DNA from: Oehlia diaphana
Lineage: Eukaryota > Glomeromycota > Glomeromycetes > Glomerales > Glomeraceae
NCBI GenBank assembly: GCA_003833135.1
Contig: QZLH01000236.1
Coordinates: 26,300 to 90,299 of the forward strand
Direction of reading: 5' to 3'
Length of the DNA: 64,000 bases
The translations under genes were made by a program, and so were the position numbers. The notes under the pieces were generated by a model that was not told the DNA's origin, searched no databases, and saw only the letters and a list, made by a program, of their open reading frames with translations. The number at the start of each line of letters is the position of its first letter. The first letter of the stretch is position 1. Of this stretch, positions 45,772-57,197 are shown in pieces.

Positions 45772-46662
45772 TTATAAAGTTTCGTCACTCATACTGTTAA
45801 AGAAAGAACTATGATTGTTTAAGATATACAAATAATCATTTTCATAATCAAATTGCATAGTTTTACTTTCATGTGAATCATGTGAAGGAATTTGATACAT
45901 ATTATCGATATTACTATTACTATTTAGTAAAAAATCAGGTATATATGGGATTTCAAAGTAGTAATTCGAGGAATCTACGTTAGTGTTTAAAATTGAAGGA
46001 GGAGGAATAGACGAATGATGATCAATATTATAAAGAGGAGGAATCGATGGAACTTTAATGAAATCATCATAAAATGATTGGTCAAGCTTATCATCATTAA
46101 TTTTTTGCAATTCAATTTCGTCATTTTTTTCACCGTGAGAAGAATTAGGTGAAACTAGCATGGTCGGAAAAATTGAAGATTGCATCCATGGTCTTTCCGA
46201 ATCTTTCTTAGAATTTTCCACTTGATGAAGATTAAAATTTATACGTTCTTTATTTTGTTCCACATAACTCTCACAAATATCCAAATATACAAGATGTGCA
46301 ACTCTTGATAAGGAGTTAAAAAAGTTTTTCTTCTCCTCTGATTCACATTTCCACTTTTTTGAAGCAATAGAGGAAACTGTTTTAAATGTCACATCTGAAT
46401 TATTTTTCATGATTTCTTGTTGAACGTCTTTTCGGTAAAGAATGAATCCATTTGGAGGTCGTAATGAAAATGATTTCTTACGTGGAGGTTTTGTATCAGG
46501 AGGAGTCAAAAGTTTTTCGAGAGAAAGGTTGGTAGGAAAAATTTTATGGATGCGTCGAAATTGAGAAAGATGTGAAGTTATAATGAAGGAAATTGAATTT
46601 GATCTTAATGTTTGAATATTCTTTGATTTGTCACGATCATTTTTAGTCATATTTTTTGGCAT
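45772..46662 (-). CDS. MATA-HMG box protein
   Basis: This is a single-exon protein of 296 residues. Residues about 64-135 form an HMG box of the MATA subtype: RPPNGFILYRKDVQQEI, then the segment around Trp104 (ASKKWKCESEEKKNFF), then VYLDICESY. The NGFILYR core is the hallmark of fungal mating-type and sex-related HMG proteins, which bend AT-rich DNA. The N-terminus is basic; the C-terminal half is acidic and Pro/Ser/Asn-rich. Rhizophagus genomes carry many MATA-HMG genes, so a mating-type role should not be assumed. No homeodomain gene, which marks the putative MAT locus in this group, lies beside it. The neighbour upstream of it in the window is the MATH-BTB gene, 239 bp away on the same strand. 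Confidence 0.85.
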   Translation of the reverse strand: MPKNMTKNDRDKSKNIQTLRSNSISFIITSHLSQFRRIHKIFPTNLSLEKLLTPPDTKPPRKKSFSLRPPNGFILYRKDVQQEIMKNNSDVTFKTVSSIASKKWKCESEEKKNFFNSLSRVAHLVYLDICESYVEQNKERINFNLHQVENSKKDSERPWMQSSIFPTMLVSPNSSHGEKNDEIELQKINDDKLDQSFYDDFIKVPSIPPLYNIDHHSSIPPPSILNTNVDSSNYYFEIPYIPDFLLNSNSNIDNMYQIPSHDSHESKTMQFDYENDYLYILNNHSSFFNSMSDETL

Positions 46663-48913
46663 TTTGATAGTTTTTTAAAGGAGTGAAAGTACAGTTGAAA
46701 ACAAAAGTCTTAAAGTAAGAATCATATATAATTTTTAACAAAAGAGTTTTCACGGAAAATTTTTATTCAAAAATTATAGTTATTTTATTTTTTCTTACAA
46801 AGATATTTTATTTCAAACTTTCGTTAAAAACATAAATTTTTATATCTTTATGGTACAATAGGTCTACGAATTCTTCGAAATTACTAATTATAACCACCAA
46901 TTATAAGATATAAAGCAAGCATAATTGAGAGTACTGATAAATGACATAAGGTATTGTTATATTTTTCGCATTATAATTTTAAATGGATTTATAATATATA
47001 ATTAACAATGTAACAAATTGTATTACTTAGATAATCTATCTTTAACGATATTATTAGTTTTACGGCCACAAAAATACATCTAATTTTAAATTACGAAAGG
47101 AAAATCTAAACAAAACTAACCTTTTTTGGAATGAATGTAAAAAAATAAGCTGTGCAGCTGTCACGCCACTTCATATTGTGATTATCCATTATTGTTTAAA
47201 AAAAGTAATATGCAAGAATGAAAAGTAAAACTATTGCAGACTTTGGAAATATTGGGTGTCATCTTTTTTTTAAGGTTTGCCATTCATTTTAATAAGTACC
47301 AATATGAAATTACTATAGGATATTCTATTATCATTAGAGAAGAATGCAAATAGTTAACAAATTATACTGTGCCTAAATAAAGTTTTCATCCAAAAAAAAA
47401 CAATTTTCATTTTACATAATTCCATTTCTTCCGGATAAGCTACATTATCTACCGAAGGCCACTAAAACTAAATTAGCGAATATTTATATTACATTGAATT
47501 TATTATTCTTGTTTTAGGGTACGATCATCATATATATTTTTTTTTACTATATTTATATGAGAGATGTGCCATTCATACTAGATTAATTATTTATACTTGA
47601 AACATTTACGTCATTTACGTCATCTGAAGATATGAATTGCTGAATCGCAGTTGGCAATTAATTGATGAATTCCAATAATCGATGAATTCTAATTATTCCA
47701 ATTGCTGAATTAATAAAATCCGTAATAGGAAATGTTTACATTTTTAGGCCATTTAATGGATAAAAAGGAAATATGTATATTTTCTGAAAATACAATATGA
47801 AAATTTATGATGGAAAATTGGAAACTAAAATTACACATTTAAAATAATTATGGATTTTTTTATTAGTAAACATTATTTTTTTATTCAAGATGAAGCTGTT
47901 TTACAAAGGATATACAGTCAGCTCATTTTTTTTGTCTAGGAAATAAGAAAATTCGTTAACAAAAATAGTAAAAATCTGGTATCAACTGGAAAATTTGGTA
48001 TACACAGAAAAAAACAGGTACAATTATAATAAGTCATTAATAAATTCAATTAGGACCAGAAAGAAATAAGGCTGTCAACAGAAAAGAACCAATCATTTCT
48101 AAAACTCTAAAAAAAATTTCAACGGACCTGAATACAAAAAATTTATATAGCGAACCTTATCTGGAAAAATAAGTAAAGTGTACAACTGTTTGTATACAAA
48201 AAAATAGTTATTATTTTGATGAAATTCGTTCAGCTCTAAAATAAGAAGGTCTCATGTCCTTATTACAACAAAACGATTTAGTGATTTATATTGGAGAAAT
48301 CCAACGAGGGCCAGGGCTTTCTCATGTATTACTTAACGAATAAATATAATAAAGAGCTCTATTTTAAATTTCTGTATTCATGCGTATTATTGATATTTTT
48401 TGCAAATGCGCAGTACTGGATTCATAATAATTATATTCTATTAACAATTTCAGATTCGCGAATGATATATTATATAGTGATTTTCACGGCTGCATCATAT
48501 TTTTTTTAACTAACATTGATACACCTATATCAATCATGAATGATTATTAAGGACCGTGGTATAATTATTTTCGATTGATGAATTGATGCCTGACCTTCAG
48601 TTGACAAAACTGTGTATAAATGGTGTAATGATTTAAGTCAAAAACAATTATAAACTGAACCGCATTTTTTAATAATTTTAAAGCGCGTTTTAAATATTAT
48701 GAAAATTTTAATAATGTAATCAACTCAATCAGAACCTTGGTTTCATATATACTGTATATTAATTACTTCGAAAATTTTATACTTGAGAAACTATCGAAGA
48801 TGTCTGTTGGTGCGTTCCACGATTTGTCTCTCTAATAATACTAATTATCTACTAAATATTGTGCTTTTTCATTATTAAACATCTCCCAAAAAACCGTCCT
48901 AGCGCAGAAATAC
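46663..48913. other. Intergenic region without supported genes
   Basis: AT-rich sequence upstream of the HMG gene. The only frame over 60 codons (48291-48509) is hydrophobic and has no family. A doubled TTACGTCAT lies near 47606-47621. Nothing else stands out. Confidence 0.5.
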
Positions 48914-49612
48914 ATGAATACTGTTAATAATAACCTTCAATCGGCTACTAGTGCCTCAAAACTTCCTGTAATACAAAGGATTATCCAATAAGCTTGGTAA
49001 TTAATACTTACTATTTCGGGTGAAACAAATTCGAGGTTATTGTTGCTTTCCATCCTTCATTATCACTGTGGCTAGCCCATGGTTTTGTGTTCTTGGAACT
49101 GACTTCAGCTACTAACAGATATAATTTCATATAGTGTTAAATTACGAGATGATGAACAGGTGATGGGATTGCTCGCCTTTTCGAGGAACTAGATTATTCG
49201 TTAACTTGTTTAGACCAGCAATTTTTCCCTTGTATTCAACAAGTTGGAATCCAAGAATAATACTTTTTCTGACCACATGTTGGATGATCAATCAAGAATG
49301 ATAATAAAAACATGATTGTTGTGAAATTTACACGCAAATGAATTTTCAAGCATACATATCTGTTCAGAAAATAATTATGCACCGGAACTTTTATATTACA
49401 GCGATGATGAGGAAGCAAAGAAATTGGTGGATATAGAATGATTATTATGGGATATATTGACGGTGCTTCACTTGATGGAAACTCGAGAGACGAGATCTAG
49501 ACCGATAAAGATATTTATAACCATGTGATGAATGCAATTAAACTGCTACATAAAAGTTTTAAGTATTTGCAGATCTTCGTACTTCAAACATTAAACTCAA
49601 TAACCTTGATTA
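48914..49612 (+). pseudogene. Decayed protein-kinase-like family member
   Basis: Broken frames on the plus strand read in order: MNTVNNNLQSATSASKLPVI (from 48914), then LSLWLAHGFVFLELTSATNR (about 49059). These are followed by GDGIARLFEELDYSLTCL (about 49155), MIVVKFTRK (about 49311), APELLYYSDDEEAKKL (about 49380), GYRMIIMGYIDGASLDG (about 49432), AIKLLHK (about 49540) and VFADLRTSNIKLNNLD (about 49565). The last pieces correspond to the hinge (VMxYIDG) and the catalytic-loop region (DLRxxNI) of the kinase-like proteins expanded in Rhizophagus. Several stops and shifts of frame separate the pieces, and no GT-AG introns explain them all. I read it as a pseudogene; the catalytic Asp context (HGD/FAD) is itself atypical. 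Confidence 0.65.
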
Positions 49613-50624
49613 ATTAAAATCTAGCATTTAGCTAAATAAATTTAAAATTAAAATTGTATTTTCATATATATGTAAATATCATTATTTAAAATTAGTATTG
49701 AAGATTATATTTAAAATGCCTAATTATTATAATAAAAGTTTGAAATTTTGCTTATTTAGATATTAAAAGTTTTTTAGCTTATTAGATCTATTTCAATAAT
49801 TTTTTTTTTAGTTTATATACAATTTTTAAAATTTTAGTAATACAACCATATAATTAATTCTAAATATATTCATTTTTGGAATACTTGTGATTAGTGTTAT
49901 CAGAAAAAATACTAAAGACGACATGATTGATGGGTTTTTGAGATACTAGAAAAATCAGATTCTTTTTATTTTCAACTTTTCCTATGTGAAGTGAAATTAT
50001 CAAAAGAGAAATGAAATTGGCTTATAATCCCCATGGAGACTTTGATCATGATACAACTAGACTACTAGAGACACTAGTCTTCAACTGGTAACGAAAAAAT
50101 TCGGCATACATATTTTATACTTTTTTTTGATATGAATAGTTGCAATCATGAAATACTTTGAAACGTTAAAGCTCGTAATTTTTAATTTTTATTAATACTA
50201 TGTACATTTATAAAAATACCTTGCTAAATTTTTTGCATAAAACTGACTTAGACTTAAGTGAGACAATCAATCTTTTTATTTACATTTCTTTTTTTGTAAA
50301 AATTACAGTAAATACCATGAACAATGCATGAGGTCTTGCTCCAGGAGGACATGTTATATACATTATAAAAGTTCATTATGGTGGATACCTGTCTTTATCA
50401 CACTAATAAAATGTAAAAAATATATGTTTTTTACTTTAAAAAATTAAAAGTTATTATACAAGTTATTGCTTTTATTAGATAACATTTTATATTATTTAAG
50501 TACAATTTTGTCATATTTAAATATATTAAGTAAATAAGAATTATTTTCTAATAATTATATATTGAGCTAAAATTGACAGTGCTTTTAATAAATATGGAAA
50601 AATATATTATAAAATAAATAATCC
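49613..50624. other. 3' intergenic region of the WD40 gene
   Basis: AT-rich sequence with no supported gene. A short plus-strand stretch near 50020-50090 could be further debris of the kinase-like pseudogene, but it is too short to assign. Confidence 0.5.
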
Positions 50625-52724
50625 TTAACCTTTCTTTTTTCCTTTTGCATTAGGAGCCCATATTTTTATAATACAATCAGCAGAACAACTAGCCAATATT
50701 GGTTCAAATGGATGAAAATCAACTGCATATACAAAATCTGTATGTCCCTCTAATCTTTGAATAAGTTCTCCAGTTTCCTAAATAAATAAACAAAGGTTTG
50801 TAATCTTTAAAATGTTATTTTTTAAAGAAACTTTTAATAGTTTAAATTACCTCTGGTCCACCAACATTATACAAATATGCATATGGATCTGCACTTCCTG
50901 TAGCCAACAATAAACTAGCCTCCAGTGGCTTATCTTTCTCATACCTATTCAGAAAACTTAAATAAATTCATTTTTTATATATTTAATAATTGAATTAAGT
51001 AACTTACACAACATAGTCAGCAGAATCCATCTGCGAATTATCATAGATATCATATGTTAACCTTTGTGTTGAATATTGATCTAATATCAAAAATTAAGAA
51101 AAAATAAATATAGCATTAATAATTTAATTATAAAATTAATATCGAAATTCTTAAATTCTTACAATCTTTTCCAAAGAAATAAGAAGATTTTATAGGCCAT
51201 CCTTTATTCTTATAACCTTTTAGTACATGAATTAATTTGAGTTGAGTTTTTGGTGGTTCAATTCCACGATCATAAATTCTAATAACTAAAATATTAATTT
51301 TTTATATTAGAATAATATTCATTAACTAAACAAGTTTACTTATTATTAACATACCATTGTCATAACTATTAACTGCCATATATCTAGGTTCCTCATCATT
51401 ACCTAAGATATTATTAAATAACTTTATTAGAAAAAATCTAATCATGTAATTATGTCACAAAAAAAAAAAATCCTACAATTCTTACCATGACCTCTCTTCG
51501 AAACTGCAACACATGAAATTGGTTTCTTTGTCGATTCATTTAGAAAAGATTGTAATGCACTCCCTATACATAAAAAAATTTAAATATTGTTGTATAAACT
51601 TAATAAAAAATTAATTTACGTACCAGCTCTAATATCCCAAGTTTTTAAATACCCGTTTGAATCTCCAGTAATAATATTTTGTCCTTCTCGACAAATATAA
51701 AGTGAGTTTATCATTCCGTCATTCTTAAATTTAAGTGCATTGTCAGGTTTACGTATATCCATTATGGTTAATATTTTCCTTGAAGTCCCACTAGCAAACA
51801 CATTATTATCTATATCAGAAAATTTTAAACAAAATATCTAAAGAATAATTAAAGTTTCAAGTATAAAAAAAATGATTTAAAGAAATTACCTGCAGGATTG
51901 AACATGATACATTGAACAAATCCTTCACATTCAAATGAATGGATATATCTACTTGTTTCTATGTCCCATAATTTACATGTTTGATCATAAGATCCTGATA
52001 ATATTGATGTTGAATCGTTAGACCAACAAACATCTGATACATTTAAGTTATGTCCTTTTAAGCATGCTTGCTTTTTTAAAAGAAAAAAATTTTCAATTTT
52101 GTTAACTTAATTCAAAAATGATTTTTTTTAATAAGATTATACCTCCTTTTGTAATAATATTGTATCCCATAATCGAACAGTTTTATCAAATGATCCAGAC
52201 GCGATCATTTTTCCGCATGGTGAAAATTGTATTGCATAAACTGCCCCTCCATGTCCCTTAGTAAATAAATAAATGAATGTTTTTCGAACTTGTAAATTGA
52301 AAAAAATAGAGCAAGTTATTCAAACCTTAAATTCAAATTTTGGATGAAAAGTCCTTCCTTCACGATATATTTCATGCGCATTATTACCTGCATCATTGTA
52401 TATTACGTGTCATTCTACAGCAAATTCTTTAACAAGAAACAACATTAATCAGTAAAGAGAATATATAAATTATGATTACCTACCAGAAGTCGAATTCTCC
52501 AAATTAATTTCGCCACGGTTATCTTGTGAAACATCCCCACTATCGATAACAAAAGGACTAATCACTCTCTGATTTGATGATGATGAAAATTTTACAGACA
52601 GGTCATATATAGATTTTTTTAATAACATAATTTCTTTTTCTAATGTATCAACTTTATGTTTCAATGCTTTGTTCTCTTTAACTAATTTATCCGTATTATC
52701 GAGATTTGAAGATAAAGCGGCCAT
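50625..52724 (-). CDS. Coiled-coil WD40-repeat protein
   Basis: Eleven exons (52724-52484, 52387-52326, 52256-52143, 52070-51890, 51809-51624, 51563-51486, 51402-51355, 51285-51163, 51080-51008, 50944-50851, 50777-50625) give 450 residues in phase. Residues 1-60 form a coiled coil ([20 protein letters not shown]). At least five WD repeats follow ([79 protein letters not shown]) and a Lys-rich tail ends the protein. Such propellers are protein-interaction platforms. The coil-plus-propeller layout recalls Atg16-type proteins, but the sequence does not let me claim that. The start is 276 bp from the divergent ADE2 start. Confidence 0.8.
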
Positions 52725-53000
52725 AATTATTATTTTGATATATATTCATCAGAAGAAGATAATCAATATTTTTATTTGACAAATCGTTACAATTTATATT
52801 TAAATTCCGGAGGGAGTCTTGTATGATAAATCAAAATTGTCCATAGTGATTGGTCGTTTTTAATTAGATTATCAAGATAATGGTACATCAGATTAACGGT
52901 AAACTATGTTTTTAATTGGCTTGATGATTTTTATCTATTTTTTTATTATTATTAAAAAAATGGACACTTCATATAAAATATATAAAATATATTTAAAAAT
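52725..53000. promoter_or_regulatory. Bidirectional promoter, WD40 gene and ADE2
   Basis: A 276-bp interval separates two divergent start codons. It contains two ATTGG words (inverted CCAAT boxes) near 52849 and 52915 and A/T-rich flanks, and must hold both core promoters. No Gcn4/Bas1-type TGACTC site, known to control ADE genes in yeast, is visible in it. Confidence 0.6.
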
Positions 53001-54821
53001 ATGAATTCCAAGAAGATAGGAGTATTAGGAGGCGGACAATTAGGACGTATGTTAGTAGAAGCAGCATCTCGTCTGAATATATCTGTAACAATTCTTGATA
53101 GTCCAGTCAACTCTCCAGCAAAACAGATTCAAGCAACGTCAACTCATATTCATGGTGATTTCAAAGATCCTTTAAAAATTCAAGAACTTGCGCAGAATGT
53201 TGATGTACTGACAATAGAAATCGAACATGTTGATGTCGAAATTTTAGAAAAATTATTTTCCAATAAAAGCATTGAAATACATCCACACCCTTATACAATT
53301 CGTATTATTCAAGATAAATTTTTACAAAAAACTCATTTATCACAAAATGAAATACCTGTTGTAGATTTCATTGATATTCCTGATAAGGAATCATTAAATA
53401 TTGCGATAGAAAAATTTAGTTACCCTATAATGTTAAAATCTAAACTTTTGGCTTATGATGGTCGAGGGAATTATGTAATAAATTCTGAAGATGAAATTAC
53501 AGACGCATTGAAGACTTTAGGAAATTTTAAAATTCCATTGTATGTCGAAAGATGGATACCATTTGTTAAAGAGCTGGCTGTCATGGTAATTAGAAGTGTT
53601 GATGGTGTAATCAAAAGTTATCCTGTAGTAGAAACAGTTCATAAAGAAAATATATGTCATTTAGTTATTGTTCCGGCTCAAGTTGATGGCGTTATCTTAA
53701 GATGCGCTAAAGAAATTGCCGAAAAAGCTGTTCAAACTTTAAAGGGTGCTGGAATATTCGGAGTAGAAATGTTTTTGATGAAAAACGGTAAGTAAATGGT
53801 AATTAAATTTTTTAGGATTTTTTAAGTTATTTAGGTATTTAATTTTATTTCACGTATATAGGTCAAATATATATTAATGAAATTGCACCGCGGCCGCATA
53901 ATTCTGGACATTATACTATTGAAGCGTGTGAAACTTCACAATATGAAAATCACATTCGCAGTATATTAAATATGCCAATAGGAAGCACATCTCTTAAAGT
54001 TCCAGCAGCGGCAATGATTAATGTTCTTGGGAAATCAGAAGATATACATGAAACTTTAGGTCCATGTGTAGAAGCTTTGACAACACCAGGAGCAACTATT
54101 CATTTATATGGAAAGAAAGAATGTAGAAAAGGAAGAAAAATGGGGCATATAACAGTAGTTGCAGATTCTATTTCACAGCTATATAAAAGAATTAACCCAA
54201 TTCTTAATATTGATGATGAAAATGATACTTCAACAACATCGTCAAAAAATATTCAGCCATTAGTTGGAATTATTATGGGGAGCGATTCAGATTTGCCTAC
54301 AATGAAGGCATGTGCGGAAGTATTGAAATCATTTGATGTGCCATTTGAATTATCCATAGTGTCAGCTCATAGAACCCCAATGAGAATGGTAGAATATGCG
54401 AAAACTGCGCATGTTAGAGGATTAAAAGCTATAATTGCAGGTGCTGGCGGTGCTGCCCATTTACCTGGTATGGTTGCTGCCTTAACTCCTTTGCTTGTTA
54501 TAGGTGTACCTGTTAAAGGTAAAAGTTTGGATGGCGTGGATTCTCTTTATAGCATTGTTCAAATGCCCGTAAGTTGAAGCTACGATATTATTTTCTTAAT
54601 GCTCTTTATATTAACAATAATATGTTTTATTACAGCGTGGAGTTCCTGTAGCAACAGTGGCAATTAACAACTCAACAAATGCAGGATTATTAGCAGTTCG
54701 TCATTTAGGAGCTTTTATGCCTAGTTATTTACAAAAGATGCAAGAATTTACCGAAAGACAAGAAAGTGAAGTTTTAGCTAAAGTTGATAAATTAGAGCAA
54801 GTTGGTTGGGAAAATTATTAA
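53001..54821 (+). CDS. ADE2: Phosphoribosylaminoimidazole carboxylase (PurK-PurE fusion)
   Basis: Three exons (53001-53787, 53862-54568, 54636-54821) give 559 residues, the usual fungal Ade2 length. Residues 1 to about 390 are the PurK-like ATP-grasp part ([46 protein letters not shown]). Residues about 415-559 are PurE ([56 protein letters not shown]). The enzyme carboxylates aminoimidazole ribonucleotide (AIR to CAIR) in cytosolic purine synthesis. All motifs look intact and both introns are in phase. The gene shares its promoter with the divergent WD40 gene. Coding sequence is less AT-skewed than the F-box genes, as expected for a conserved enzyme. Confidence 0.96.
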
Positions 54822-55180
54822 TTAAGAAATACCTTGGAATAAAACAAGTCATAATGATTTTATTTTAAAATTTTGGATTAAATTTTCATATAAATTTGAG
54901 ATTATCTAGATTATCTAAATAAATAAGATTAATCAAAGATTATAATAAATACGTGTACTTTAGGTAAGACATTGAGGTTGGTGTGTTAAGGTGTAAGTTG
55001 TATAGGAAAATGCAAATTTAAAATTTAATTATGTACCAAATTTAGTAATTTAACCCTTCTTACAGGACAAAAATGATGACATTAAATGATCCTTTTTATG
55101 TGGGATGTTCAACTTTATATCTGTTAGGAATAAAATTGAGACCAAAAATTAACATTTATTTTTAAAAAATAGATAATAAA
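54822..55180. other. Tail-to-tail spacer between ADE2 and F-box gene 4
   Basis: 359 bp of AT-rich 3' sequence for both convergent genes. No other feature seen. Confidence 0.6.
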
Positions 55181-57036
55181 TCATAAATCATTTATGAACT
55201 TACCGTAAAATGGCTTGTTAATAGGTTCAACTTTACCAATAATTTTAATAAACTTTTTTGCATCTTCTAGGTTAGAATGTGATATAAATCCAAAATCTTT
55301 TGGGTCCCATAAAAATCTCAATTCTTTCAATAAATTATTATTTTTCTTTGCATATTGAACTATAACTTGTAAATAATGCCTATTTAACATATATCTTTGA
55401 AATAATGAAATTTTCTTTAATTGAGCTTTACATTCTTTTAAAAACATGTCCAACATGTTTTTTTCAATCTTAAAATCAATTCCCAGATGAATTACAGAAT
55501 CTGGAATGGATTTTGCAATTTTGTTCCAATAATCTTGTGTATAAATAGTTGATTCCGAATTTTCGTTATCTATTTTTAATATGAATTGTTCAAGTGGTAA
55601 AGTAGTAAGTAAAACTGAAAGTAAATCAGGAATTAAATCAAAATAAAATGTAAAGTATATGGATAAATGTGTAATATTAGGACAAAATTTTACAAGTGTT
55701 TTAATGATATCAGGAGTTACATGAGTTAAGGTTAGGGTTTTTAAATTCTTATTTGACATTTTGATTATTTGAATAAAATAATTTGTTATTTCAGGAGCAT
55801 CAAAAGAAATAACTTCACATGTATAAAAATTCTTTATACTTAATCCTTTACTTTCCAATTCATCATTCATAGGTATAATGTTGGAATCATATTTAGATAT
55901 TCTTAATAATTCCAATGTAATTAAATTCTTGCATTCACTTAATCCTTTTATCAATTCTTTAAAATTACACATTCCGTAAAATCTAACATGTTTTAAACTT
56001 TTTTGTTGACTTTTACAAATTCTTCTGTAAATTTCAGATTCTTCATACATCCAAAATTCATTGATTCCCAATACTTCTAAATTGTTTTGTTCTTCTATAA
56101 ATTCCACTAAAGCTTTTCCAATTTTTGGTAATCGATGTTCTTCATGTTCAATATTTGCTTCTAACCATCTTAAATTCTTTACAGATTTCTTCATAATTTC
56201 AAACATTTCTACGATCCTATCAATAAGTAAATTTTTATCAAAATTTCCTTCCAATTTATAATGAAAATCAAAATTTACTAATTGTGGTAAGTCATTATTA
56301 AGATATATTATATTTTTACTAATAACATAATTTGAAGTAATTATATCATCATATTCAATAACTAAATGTTGTAATCCATTATTACCACATTTTCTGAATA
56401 ACATATTAGAAATTATTTCACTTGCTAAGTTAACGGTAGAATAATTAATAGGTATATCTTTATAAATTTTATTCAATTCCACAATTAATGAATCAGAAAA
56501 GAAATCATCATCATTATTATTTCGTAAATAAGATATCCAATGTAAAATTGATAATCTAAAATGTTTCAAATCAAAAACACGAATATAGTCCAGATAATTA
56601 TATGTTGATGAGTTTTTAGAAATATTTGATTCGTAACATGTTAAATTGAGTTTTAATTCGGATTTTTCCTGTTCAGAAAGAAAAGAAAGCAAAGTTCGAA
56701 TTAAAAGAACGGAATTTTTTGCTTTCAAAGATACACTAAAAGGACAATTCCATAGAAAAATCAATGAAATATGACACCACGTTTGGTTTATTTGAAGGAA
56801 TTTGCAAAGAGATGAACGACAATATTGAAAGTTTCGCAAGATTTGATAAATAATATCGGCAGGTAATTGCGGGATTTCTGGAGGTGATTCAAAATTCCAA
56901 GACGATGTCAAATTTACCGATTGTTCTTCTGACTCGGTCTAAAAATGTTTATTAATTTGTTAAAAAATAATTTTTAATCACAGTTTATGATGCGAAAAAG
57001 TAAAGATCTTACCAATAAAAGACTCGAGATATCCAT
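55181..57036 (-). CDS. F-box/LRR-like protein 4
   Basis: Two exons (57036-57013, 56938-55181) give 593 residues. The large open frame has no early ATG. A small upstream exon (MDISSLLL, 8 codons) ending in GTAAG joins in phase to TESEEQSVNL and supplies it. The F-box is PQLPADIIYQILRNF to LWNCPF (near residues 25-70), slightly further in than in the other three F-box genes. The rest is an irregular LRR-like region (LRWLEANI, LKHVRFYG, LITLELLRI, LKTLTLTHV, ITHLSIYF, LKELRFLW). It is more divergent from the other three, whose C-terminal SFFS-HL motif is not retained in the same form. It is predicted to be an SCF adaptor. The start lies head-to-head with the folliculin gene. Confidence 0.82.
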
Positions 57037-57197
57037 TATAAAGAAGAAAAAACTGTGCTAACGTACTATAATGAAGGTAAGGACTAAATATGTTTGTCGA
57101 TTATCATGCGTACATCAGTATGTCTGTAGATCGTGATCGACAAAAAATTTTTTTTTTCGCGCTTTTCTTTTTATCTTCATATGCTTGTTGCTACACG
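57037..57197. promoter_or_regulatory. Short bidirectional promoter, F-box gene 4 and folliculin
   Basis: Only 161 bp separate the two divergent start codons. The interval holds a TATAATG-containing A/T stretch near the F-box start and a T-run plus CGCG word near 57147-57161. An in-frame ATG at 57090 would extend folliculin by 36 residues and shrink this gap further, but the conserved start MNAIVSL argues for 57198. Confidence 0.6.

Noticed and set aside
48291..48509. 72-codon hydrophobic plus-strand frame
   Set aside because: AT-driven, membrane-like by composition only; no family or signal context.
57090..57197. 36-residue N-terminal extension of folliculin
   Set aside because: The family starts at MNAIV...HFCE; the extension is Phe-rich and would run deep into the shared promoter.
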